From Paracoccus sp. (in: a-proteobacteria) (GTDB taxonomy: Bacteria > Pseudomonadota > Alphaproteobacteria > Rhodobacterales > Rhodobacteraceae): a stretch of DNA of 5,147 nucleotides. Positions 1 through 5,147 of the stretch are shown piece by piece. The translations under genes were made by a program, and so were the position numbers. Every line of letters starts with the position of its first letter. Positions within the stretch are counted from its first letter, which is position 1. Location: positions 1 through 5,147 of the forward strand of contig JAGPGI010000230.1 of the NCBI GenBank assembly GCA_018056045.1, read 5' to 3'. The notes under the pieces are model-generated. The model was not told the DNA's origin. It did not search any database and worked only from the letters and a program-made list of their open reading frames with translations.

Positions 1-481
1 GCTGGCCGCCGATTACCGCTATTACACCAATGACGTCGCCCCCGAAAAATGGGACCGCAACTATGTCGGCACCGGCCATGCCGAGATCGAACAGGCGCTG
101 TTCCTGAAAAACACCATCCTGAACGCCTCGGCCGTGGTCATGCGCGCTGATGCCCTGCGCGAGGTCTTCGCCGAACATCGCGAGGAAATCGAGGGCCTGC
201 GCTTTGCCGGTGACTGGGCCGTCTATCTGAACCTGCTGGCCAAGGGCGACATCGCCTATTCGGCGCTGTCGAAAAACTACCACCGCCGGCACCAGTCCAG
301 CGTCACCCTGTCGAACTTCAACGCCCAGCAACTGGACGAGATCATTGCCATGCAGAACAAGGCGGCAGGACTGATCGGCCCCGACCGCCACCGCCACCGC
401 CGCCAGCGCGTCGAGGCGGTAATTGCCGAGCTGGAAAAACAGTTCGGCCTTGAGCCACGGCAAAGCCGGGCGGCCGGTTAA
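1..481 (+). CDS. Family 2 glycosyltransferase, C-terminal part (5' end outside window)
   Basis: This is an open frame entering from the left edge (first full codon at base 2) and ending at TAA 479-481, about 159 residues. It has the tail of a GT-A-fold family 2 glycosyltransferase. The segment LKNTILNASAVVMRADAL (bases about 104-157) matches the part of the family where the acceptor-side loop follows the catalytic core. It is followed by a GDW motif (bases about 212-220) and a YHRRHQSSVT segment (bases about 279-308), a typical late basic/His motif of these enzymes. The C-terminal tail is helical and charged, including an Arg/His-rich stretch. The donor-binding DxD region is upstream of the window, so sugar and acceptor cannot be named. 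Family members transfer a sugar from a nucleotide-sugar to a growing surface glycan at the cytoplasmic face of the membrane. Only 27 bases separate it from the sulfotransferase fusion gene, so co-transcription is likely. An internal ATG at 134 opens the same frame but is not the real start, because homologous sequence continues upstream of it. Confidence 0.85.
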   Translation, partial: LAADYRYYTNDVAPEKWDRNYVGTGHAEIEQALFLKNTILNASAVVMRADALREVFAEHREEIEGLRFAGDWAVYLNLLAKGDIAYSALSKNYHRRHQSSVTLSNFNAQQLDEIIAMQNKAAGLIGPDRHRHRRQRVEAVIAELEKQFGLEPRQSRAAG

Positions 482-490
482 TCACAAAGC

Positions 491-498
491 AGGGGCGG
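491..498 (+). promoter_or_regulatory. Ribosome binding site of the 791-residue gene
   Basis: AGGGGCGG lies 10 bases before ATG 509, within the 27-base gap after the glycosyltransferase stop. It is a moderate Shine-Dalgarno match and supports this start. No further in-frame ATG occurs before the cofactor loop begins near residue 15. Confidence 0.5.
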
Positions 499-508
499 CA
501 GACACAAC

Positions 509-2884
509 ATGCACAGCAGTCAGAACGTCAACCGCCCCGATATCTTCATCGCCGGCACGATGCGGGGCGGCACGTCGATCCTGCACGAATTCATGGCCAT
601 GCATCCGGAAATTCACGCCGGAACGAAACGGGCAATCGACTATTTCTCGCTGTTCGAGGCGAATGGCCCCGACTGGTATCACGCCCATTTCCGGAACCTG
701 CCCTCCGGCCAGCACTATCTGGATGCCAGTTCCAGCTATTTCGACATGGCCGACGGTCCCCGCCTGCCGGCAAGGATCGCTGCCTATAACCCGGATGCGC
801 GCGTCATCATGCTGGCCCGCGAACCGGTGGCGCGGGCAGTGTCGCATTTCAATGCCCTGCGCAGGGCCAACAGGGTGCCTGTCCTGCGGGACCTTTCGGC
901 CGACGCGTTCTTTTCTCTCGACCTCGAGGACGCGATCGGCCGGGCGGACGCGCATGGGCAAAGCCTGATGCAATGCCTCAATTACAGCCTCTATCATCAA
1001 AAGGCCCAGAGCTACCTGAATGTCTTCGGGGATCGTTTTCTGGTCATCGACAGCGAGGACCTGACGCGAGACCCCAAGGAGACGATGGAGCGGGTCTTCC
1101 ACCATGTCGGCGTCGCGCCGATCTGGCACGAGGCGTTCGGGGACCGGATGTCCGCCCTGCGGGACAGCGATGCCGGACTGCCGCTTTCAGCCGAAACCAT
1201 CGCCCGCCTGAACCGGATTCTTGGCGACAACTATGCCGCCTTCCGCGCGCTGGCCCGCCTGTCCGCGCAGCCCGGCCCGCGCGCGGCGCGGCCTGTGGCG
1301 CTGCCGCGGAGCGCGCTCCCTGCCCCGGACACGCCCTTCAAGCACGCCTTCGTCATCACCTATGGCCATGCCGGCGGCACGCTGGTGCAAGAGCTGCTCA
1401 ACAGCGTCGAGGGCGTCTGCATCCGTGGTGAAAATGGCGGCATTCTGGCGCAGCTGGCCCAGGTGGCGACGGGGCTCGAGAGGTCGCAGCAGCTGACCGC
1501 CTCGGCCGAGGGGCCGGGCTCGCGCTGGTTCGGGGCATCCGGGATCCATGCGGCCAGCTATATCGACCAGCTTTACACGGACTTTCGCGATCAGGTCCTG
1601 CGCCCGCCACCGGGCACCCGCATCCTGGGCTTTGCCGAGACCCGCCACCTGATGTCCGATCAGCAATTCACGGCCTATTGCGACAATCTGCGCGAGCGCT
1701 TTCCGCGCGCGCTGCTGATCTTCAACACCCGCGACAACGAGCACGTCATCGCCGCCAATCGCGGCGCGGCCCCGGTCGCCGATGATGCCGTTTTCGCCCG
1801 CGCCGATGACCAGTTCCGCAGCTATGCCGCAGCTCATCCCGAAAGCTGCATCGAGATCCGCTATGACGACTATATGGTCAGCAATCAGGCGCTGAGGCCG
1901 CTTTTCGACCGGCTGGGCCTGCCATTCGATGACGAGGTGATCGACAGGATCCTTGCCCGGGACCGCGCCACGCTGCCGGAAAAGCACCACAAACCCGGCG
2001 TGATCGAGAATGAGGTTTTGATCGGCAAGGATGGCTGGCTGTTCCTGTGGGACGGCTCGAACGAGGTGCACCGCTATTACACCGACCCCGGCTATTTCAC
2101 CGATGAGGACGCGCGGAACTGGGCCGACCTGCTGACCACGCGCCGTGACCGGATCGAGGCGCTTGGCGCGCGCTACCTTCACATGACGGTGCCCGACAAG
2201 CTGTCGCTATTGCCCGAATTCGTCACCCTGCGATTACCACATTTCGACCGCCGCCCCACGCGTCTTGTGGCCAGCCTGCTGCCGGGTGACGGGGTGAATC
2301 TCGATATCCTGCCCGATCTGCGCAAGGCCGCGAAACAGATTCCGGTCTTTCATCGCACCGACAGCCACTGGACCACGGCGGGCTGTCAGGCCGCCTATCG
2401 CCGGCTCTGCGCCGTTCTGGGCGTCGAGCCGCAGGATTTCTCGGATCGCGAGACCAATGCCCGGCATCAAGCGCTGGATCTTGGCGGAAAGCTGACACCG
2501 CCGATCATGGAAACGCCGGTCTTTACCGAGATTCGGAAAAAATCCCGGCGCGTCGCCGAAAACGAGGCGGTGCGCTATAACGAACAGACCGGCTTTCCCG
2601 AGGGCAAGCCGCATTTTGTCGGCTGCTATGTCCATATGCAGAACGACAGCCCAGATGCGCGCCCCGAAACCGTGCTGCTTTTTGGCGATTCCTTCAGCGA
2701 GTTCCGCCCGAGCATGCTGACGGCGATGCTGGCCGAGACCTATCGCGATCTGCATTTCGTCTGGTCCACCCGTCTGGATTTCGCCCTGATCGAGCGTCTC
2801 CGGCCGCAGATCGTCATCTCGCAAATTGCCGAGCGTTTCATGGGCACCCTGCCGGTCGATACGTTCGAGGCTTCGCTGGACTAG
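509..2884 (+). CDS. Three-module fusion: sulfotransferase, degenerate sulfotransferase-like module, AlgX/AlgJ-like SGNH O-acetyltransferase
   Basis: The protein has 791 residues in three modules. Module 1 (about 10-250) is a PAPS-dependent sulfotransferase. Its 5'-phosphosulfate loop is AGTMRGGTSIL at 15-25, the 3'-phosphate element is LAREPVARAVSHF at 102-114 (R104, S112), and an SEDL strand is at 182-185. An Ala/Pro/Arg linker (about 251-276) follows. Module 2 (about 277-490) repeats the fold: TYGHAGGTLVQELLNS at 284-299, RGEN at 306-309, FNTRDN at 405-410. His287 and Ala416 replace the expected Arg and Ser, so it may not bind PAPS. Module 3 (about 497-790) resembles AlgX/AlgJ acetyltransferases: GKDGWLFL at 506-513, PDK at 562-564, TDSHW at 617-621 (D618, H620), GDSF at 726-729 (S728), and a late ERF at 775-777. 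Inferred role: sulfation and O-acetylation of a glycan made with the upstream glycosyltransferase. No signal peptide or membrane helix is evident, so a cytoplasmic location is likely. The coding call is firm; substrate and the acetyl-transfer activity are inferred. Confidence 0.92.
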   Translation: MHSSQNVNRPDIFIAGTMRGGTSILHEFMAMHPEIHAGTKRAIDYFSLFEANGPDWYHAHFRNLPSGQHYLDASSSYFDMADGPRLPARIAAYNPDARVIMLAREPVARAVSHFNALRRANRVPVLRDLSADAFFSLDLEDAIGRADAHGQSLMQCLNYSLYHQKAQSYLNVFGDRFLVIDSEDLTRDPKETMERVFHHVGVAPIWHEAFGDRMSALRDSDAGLPLSAETIARLNRILGDNYAAFRALARLSAQPGPRAARPVALPRSALPAPDTPFKHAFVITYGHAGGTLVQELLNSVEGVCIRGENGGILAQLAQVATGLERSQQLTASAEGPGSRWFGASGIHAASYIDQLYTDFRDQVLRPPPGTRILGFAETRHLMSDQQFTAYCDNLRERFPRALLIFNTRDNEHVIAANRGAAPVADDAVFARADDQFRSYAAAHPESCIEIRYDDYMVSNQALRPLFDRLGLPFDDEVIDRILARDRATLPEKHHKPGVIENEVLIGKDGWLFLWDGSNEVHRYYTDPGYFTDEDARNWADLLTTRRDRIEALGARYLHMTVPDKLSLLPEFVTLRLPHFDRRPTRLVASLLPGDGVNLDILPDLRKAAKQIPVFHRTDSHWTTAGCQAAYRRLCAVLGVEPQDFSDRETNARHQALDLGGKLTPPIMETPVFTEIRKKSRRVAENEAVRYNEQTGFPEGKPHFVGCYVHMQNDSPDARPETVLLFGDSFSEFRPSMLTAMLAETYRDLHFVWSTRLDFALIERLRPQIVISQIAERFMGTLPVDTFEASLD
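1259..1336 (+). other. Ala/Pro/Arg-rich interdomain linker coding segment
   Basis: Residues about 251-276 of the fusion protein are low in complexity and rich in Ala, Pro and Arg. The DNA at about 1263-1330 is almost pure G+C. It sits exactly between the end of the first sulfotransferase module and the start of the second, marking a module junction. The reading frame is continuous across it. Confidence 0.6.
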
Positions 2885-2984
2885 GCCCAAGCGCCCGCCG
2901 GCTCTGGAAATCGGGACTGCGCCTGCGGCTTCGACGGGCAATTCAGCGCCTGATGCATAAAAGAGCATTCATCGGCTGGATCAT

Positions 2985-3015
2985 GTCCGCCCGCCCTGTC
3001 CGGCCGCGGGTGGAC
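2985..3015 (+). terminator. Strong stem-loop downstream of the fusion gene (possible terminator or processing hairpin)
   Basis: GTCCGCCCGC at 2985-2994 pairs with GCGGGTGGAC at 3006-3015 over 10 bp, with one G-U pair and an 11-base loop. It begins about 100 bases after the stop codon at 2884. There is no T-run after it (CTTGCGGATG follows), so it is not a classical intrinsic terminator. It could be a Rho-assisted terminator, an mRNA 3'-end stabiliser, or part of the overlapping structure with 3012-3055. Confidence 0.4.
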
Positions 3016-3055
3016 CTTGCGGATGCACCGGTCTCGACACCATGCTTCAAGGTCC
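3012..3055. repeat. Perfect 8-bp inverted repeat overlapping the 2985-3015 hairpin
   Basis: GGACCTTG at 3012-3019 is the exact reverse complement of CAAGGTCC at 3048-3055, with a 28-base spacer. Its left arm uses bases of the right arm of the 2985-3015 stem. Its right arm shares bases with a third short stem (GTCCG 3052-3056 with CGGAC 3065-3069). The pairings are therefore mutually exclusive in RNA. Function is unknown, and chance is possible in DNA this rich in G+C. Confidence 0.4.
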
Positions 3056-3198
3056 GACAAGCGCCGGACGAGACGACCTTTTCGCCACCTGCGGGCGCGA
3101 TGACGGATCGGGAGGCGTTATGGCACGAAGCCATTTCGGAAGTGCGACAACCTTCACGGCAATATCCGCGTGCGGGCAACAAGCCCATCCCGGCCGCA

Positions 3199-3217
3199 AT
3201 AATATAGATAGATTTTC
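3199..3217 (+). promoter_or_regulatory. AT-rich patch, candidate promoter region of puuD
   Basis: The sequence AATAATATAGATAGATTTT, about 95-110 bases before the puuD start, is the most AT-rich run in the intergenic stretch. It contains -10-like hexamers (TAATAT 3200-3205, TATAGA 3203-3208). No good -35 box is visible at the expected distance, so assignment rests mainly on composition and position. An imperfect inverted repeat, GCCCG-CT-CGGGC at 3266-3277, lies between it and the gene and could be an operator, but this is weak. Confidence 0.25.
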
Positions 3218-3296
3218 AACGATCCGTTAAGACAACAAGGGCGAATGCGTGAATAGTGCTGCCCTGCCCGCTCGGGCTAATCTACCCCGAAAGAAC

Positions 3297-3303
3297 AGGG
3301 AGA
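3297..3303 (+). promoter_or_regulatory. Ribosome binding site of puuD
   Basis: AGGGAGA stands 6 bases before ATG 3310. This is a good Shine-Dalgarno match at normal spacing and fixes the start codon, which also agrees with the family's N-terminus just ahead of the first membrane helix. Confidence 0.7.
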
Positions 3304-3309
3304 CCCTAA

Positions 3310-4557
3310 ATGTCCGACTTCGCCGTCATCTGGGACTGGCTCGCCTTTGCGATCCGCTGGACGCATGTCGTCACCGCCATCTGCTGGATCGGCTCGTCCT
3401 TCTATTTCGTGGCGCTTGATCTCGGGCTGCAAAAGGCGCCCGGCCTGCCCAAGGGCGCGCATGGCGAGGAATGGCAGGTCCATGGCGGCGGCTTCTACCA
3501 TATCCAGAAATACCTGGTCGCACCCGAGCGCATGCCCGAGCATCTGGTCTGGTTCAAATGGGAAAGCTACATGACCTGGATCTCGGGGGCGGCACTTCTG
3601 ATGGTCACCTATTGGGTCGGGTCCGAGCTGTTTCTGATCGACCCCGCCAAGATGGAACTGGCGCCCTGGCAGGCGATCCTGATCTCGGCCGGCTCTCTCT
3701 CGGTCGGCTGGCTGGTCTATACGAACCTGTGCAAATCGAAGCTGGGCGAGACCCCGACGCTGCTGATGCTGTTGCTGTTTGCGCTGCTGATGGTCATGGG
3801 CTGGGCCTATAATCAGGTCTTTACCGGCCGCGCCACCATGCTGCATCTGGGCGCCTTCACCGCCACGATCATGACCGCGAACGTGTTCTTCGTCATCATG
3901 CCGAACCAGCGCATCGTGGTCGCCGATCTCAAGGCCGGCCGCCCCGCCGATCCGAAATACGGCAAGATCGCGAAGCTCCGCTCGACCCATAACAACTACC
4001 TGACGCTGCCGGTCGTCTTCCTGATGCTGTCGAACCATTATCCGCTGGCCTTCGCCAATGAATATAACTGGGTCATTGCCGGGCTGATCTTTCTGATGGG
4101 CGTCACCATCCGGCATTTCTTCAACACCATGCATGCCCGCAAGGGAATGCCGTGGTGGACATGGGCGGTGACGACGGTGCTGTTCATCATCGTCATGTGG
4201 ATCTCGACCGCGCCGATGCTGCGCGAAACCGTCGAGGAATCCGAGGCCCGCATCCTGACCCCCACCCAGCAGGCCATGGTCGAGGCGCCCGGCTGGGACG
4301 CGGCCTACGGCGCCGTCATGGGCCGGTGTTCGATGTGCCACGCCCGCGAGCCGGGCTATGAGGGCATCCACACCGCGCCCAAGGGCATCTTGCTGGAAAC
4401 CCCCGACGACATCACCCGCGCCGCGCGCGAAATCTATATTCAGGCCGGCGTCACCGATGCCATGCCCCCCGCCAACGTGAGCTTCATGGAGCCCGAGGAA
4501 CGTCAGGCCATCGTGGACTGGTATCGCAGCCTGCCCACGACATTCGCGATGAACTGA
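3310..4557 (+). CDS. puuD: Urate hydroxylase/oxidase PuuD, membrane-bound with C-terminal cytochrome c domain
   Basis: This 415-residue protein oxidises urate to 5-hydroxyisourate, the entry step of urate breakdown. In this family (Urate_ox_N/DUF989 plus cytochrome c) electrons leave through haem c to the respiratory chain, unlike soluble uricase, which makes hydrogen peroxide. The N-terminal part has about eight hydrophobic helices (roughly 14-36, 86-109, 121-139, 149-170, 176-197, 230-247, 252-270, 282-300). The KSK, NQR...KLR and HARK loops are positively charged, which fits a cytoplasmic side and puts both ends in the periplasm. Conserved-looking His residues include H19, H58, H64, H227, H269 and H275. 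The C-terminal domain carries CSMCH at 340-344 (haem attachment and proximal His) and DAMPP at 383-387, where M385 is the likely sixth ligand. Length and both domains appear complete. It starts 425 bases after the previous gene, so it is probably its own unit. No later-step genes (HIU hydrolase, OHCU decarboxylase, allantoinase) are in view. The symbol puuD is also used for an unrelated putrescine-pathway hydrolase. Confidence 0.95.
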   Translation: MSDFAVIWDWLAFAIRWTHVVTAICWIGSSFYFVALDLGLQKAPGLPKGAHGEEWQVHGGGFYHIQKYLVAPERMPEHLVWFKWESYMTWISGAALLMVTYWVGSELFLIDPAKMELAPWQAILISAGSLSVGWLVYTNLCKSKLGETPTLLMLLLFALLMVMGWAYNQVFTGRATMLHLGAFTATIMTANVFFVIMPNQRIVVADLKAGRPADPKYGKIAKLRSTHNNYLTLPVVFLMLSNHYPLAFANEYNWVIAGLIFLMGVTIRHFFNTMHARKGMPWWTWAVTTVLFIIVMWISTAPMLRETVEESEARILTPTQQAMVEAPGWDAAYGAVMGRCSMCHAREPGYEGIHTAPKGILLETPDDITRAAREIYIQAGVTDAMPPANVSFMEPEERQAIVDWYRSLPTTFAMN

Positions 4558-4564
4558 GAAAACC

Positions 4565-4594
4565 GCTTGCCGCGCATCTGCCCGTGCGGCTAGC
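4565..4594 (+). terminator. Stem-loop after puuD (possible terminator)
   Basis: GCTTGCCGCGC at 4565-4575 pairs with GTGCGGCTAGC at 4584-4594: ten base pairs including one G-U, with one T-T mismatch and an 8-base loop. It begins 8 bases after the puuD stop codon. The following AATTGGGC has no T-run, so termination may be partial or Rho-assisted. It sits in the 66-base gap before the LysE-family gene, where it would reduce read-through or protect the puuD mRNA end. Confidence 0.45.
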
Positions 4595-4609
4595 AATTGG
4601 GCGCCCCTC

Positions 4610-4618
4610 AGGACAGGA
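4610..4618 (+). promoter_or_regulatory. Ribosome binding site of the LysE-family gene
   Basis: The sequence holds two AGGA cores, at 4610-4613 and 4615-4618, 10 and 5 bases before ATG 4624. Either can serve as Shine-Dalgarno and both support the chosen start. Confidence 0.6.
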
Positions 4619-4623
4619 CGCCC

Positions 4624-5147
4624 ATGCCCGAGATCACCAGCCTGATCGCCTTCGCCGCCATCGCCCTTGGCATGGTGCTGACACCGGGGCCGAACATGGT
4701 CTATCTGGTCTCGCGCTCGATCAGCCAGGGGCGCGCGGCGGGGCTGATCTCGCTCGGAGGCGTGGCGCTTGGCTTTGTCTTTTATATGCTTTGCGCGGCC
4801 TTTGGCATCACCGCCTTCGTCATGGCCGTGCCCTATGCCTATGACGGTCTGCGCTTTCTGGGCGCAGTTTACCTGTTCTATCTGGCATGGCAGGCGCTGC
4901 GGCCGGGCGGGCGCTCGGTCTTTCAGCTCCGCGACCTGCCAAAGGACAGCCCGCGCCGGCTCTTCGCCATGGGCTTTCTGACCAACCTTTTGAACCCCAA
5001 GATCGCGGTCATGTATCTGTCGCTTCTGCCGCAATTCATCCAGCCCAGCCACGGCAGCGTGCTGGCGCAATCGCTGGTTCTGGGCACGACCCAGATCGCG
5101 ATCAGCGTCAGCGTGAATGCGGTGATCGCCGTCGCGGCGGGCTCGGT
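4624..5147 (+). CDS. LysE/RhtB-family exporter, N-terminal 174 residues (3' end outside window)
   Basis: This is an inner-membrane exporter of the LysE/RhtB family, which extrudes amino acids or related metabolites using ion gradients. The visible 174 residues are most of a protein that is usually about 200-210 long. The hallmark TPGPNM lies at 20-25 at the end of the first helix, followed by a Gly-rich second helix (GGVALG at 45-50), a third helix near 77-91, a charged hydrophilic loop at about 93-112, and the family's LLNPK (122-126) and LLPQFI (134-139) motifs. A further helix runs from about 147 to the edge. The start at 4624 is backed by AGGA sites and by the standard short N-terminus of the family. 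Substrate cannot be told from this sequence; members are often broadly called threonine, homoserine or lysine exporters without test. It follows puuD by 66 bases with a hairpin between, so co-transcription is uncertain and a link to urate use is not shown. Confidence 0.93.
   Translation, partial: MPEITSLIAFAAIALGMVLTPGPNMVYLVSRSISQGRAAGLISLGGVALGFVFYMLCAAFGITAFVMAVPYAYDGLRFLGAVYLFYLAWQALRPGGRSVFQLRDLPKDSPRRLFAMGFLTNLLNPKIAVMYLSLLPQFIQPSHGSVLAQSLVLGTTQIAISVSVNAVIAVAAGS

Larger units (their letters stand above)
2885..3309. other. 425-base intergenic stretch without a convincing gene
   Basis: Short open frames exist here on both strands (for example 2953-3207 and 3042-3230 on +, 2943-3188 on -), but their translations show no domain I recognise. 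They overlap each other and none has a clear Shine-Dalgarno sequence. The stretch holds overlapping inverted repeats at 2985-3069, a small ATGGC/GCCAT stem at 3120-3134, an AT-rich patch near 3199-3217 and the puuD leader. It most plausibly separates the polysaccharide unit from the puuD unit and carries a terminator and a promoter. A decayed gene fragment is also possible. Confidence 0.6.

Noticed and set aside
380..410. Repetitive CCGCCAC-type bases near the end of the glycosyltransferase gene
   Set aside because: They are a short in-frame low-complexity run coding for alternating His and Arg. There are too few copies, with no regular spacer, to be a functional repeat or CRISPR.
134..481. 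ATG at 134 as a start of a small separate protein
   Set aside because: The same frame is open to the left edge and encodes glycosyltransferase-like sequence before the ATG, so this Met is internal.
1187..2182. A 331-codon minus-strand open frame opposite the fusion gene
   Set aside because: The plus-strand protein has clear family motifs throughout this span, and the antisense translation shows none. High G+C at third positions makes long antisense frames common.
2234..2968. A 244-codon minus-strand open frame reaching into the intergenic stretch
   Set aside because: Most of it is the complement of the AlgX-like module. The part in the gap has no recognisable start signal and the translation matches no family I know.
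2953..3207. An 84-codon plus-strand open frame in the gap
   Set aside because: It has no Shine-Dalgarno sequence, no recognisable motif and irregular composition. It covers the overlapping inverted repeats and competes with other short frames on both strands. It could be a decayed remnant but cannot be supported as a gene.
3277..5070. A 597-codon open frame on the minus strand, running opposite puuD and the LysE-family gene
   Set aside because: It is antisense to two well-recognised genes. Its translation is rich in Gly, His, Gln, Arg and Asp with no domain or membrane pattern, as expected for the complement of GC-rich membrane-protein genes.

Overview
The window is GC-rich, densely coding DNA, and all four recognisable genes lie on the + strand. 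Codon use is strongly biased to G/C in third positions. A cytochrome-c-type urate oxidase and a glycosyltransferase/sulfotransferase pair of this style suggest an alphaproteobacterium, most likely of the Rhodobacteraceae/Paracoccaceae type. That assignment is inferred from style and gene content; there is no rRNA or other phylogenetic marker here.

Left part (1-2884): the end of a surface-polysaccharide-type cluster. The window opens inside the 3' end of a family 2 glycosyltransferase gene. After a 27-base gap comes a 791-residue gene that is the most unusual object here. It reads as three enzyme modules in one chain: a PAPS-dependent sulfotransferase with intact cofactor motifs, a second and apparently degraded sulfotransferase-like module, and a C-terminal AlgX/AlgJ-like SGNH O-acetyltransferase module with an intact Asp-x-His...Ser set. 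The likely combined role is building a glycan and decorating it with sulfate and acetyl groups. No signal peptide is visible, although characterised AlgX/AlgJ proteins work in the periplasm.

Middle (2885-3309): 425 bases with no convincing gene. The stretch holds a strong 10-bp hairpin that overlaps two alternative inverted repeats, then an AT-rich patch that may be a promoter, and finally a good ribosome binding site for the next gene.

Right part (3310-5147): puuD encodes a membrane urate oxidase/hydroxylase with about eight helices and a C-terminal periplasmic cytochrome c domain (CSMCH haem motif, later MPP). It catalyses the first step of urate breakdown and passes electrons to the respiratory chain. 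A stem-loop follows it. The last gene, cut by the window edge, encodes a LysE/RhtB-family amino-acid or metabolite exporter with its own Shine-Dalgarno sequence. The polysaccharide part and the purine part look like separate transcription units that happen to be adjacent.
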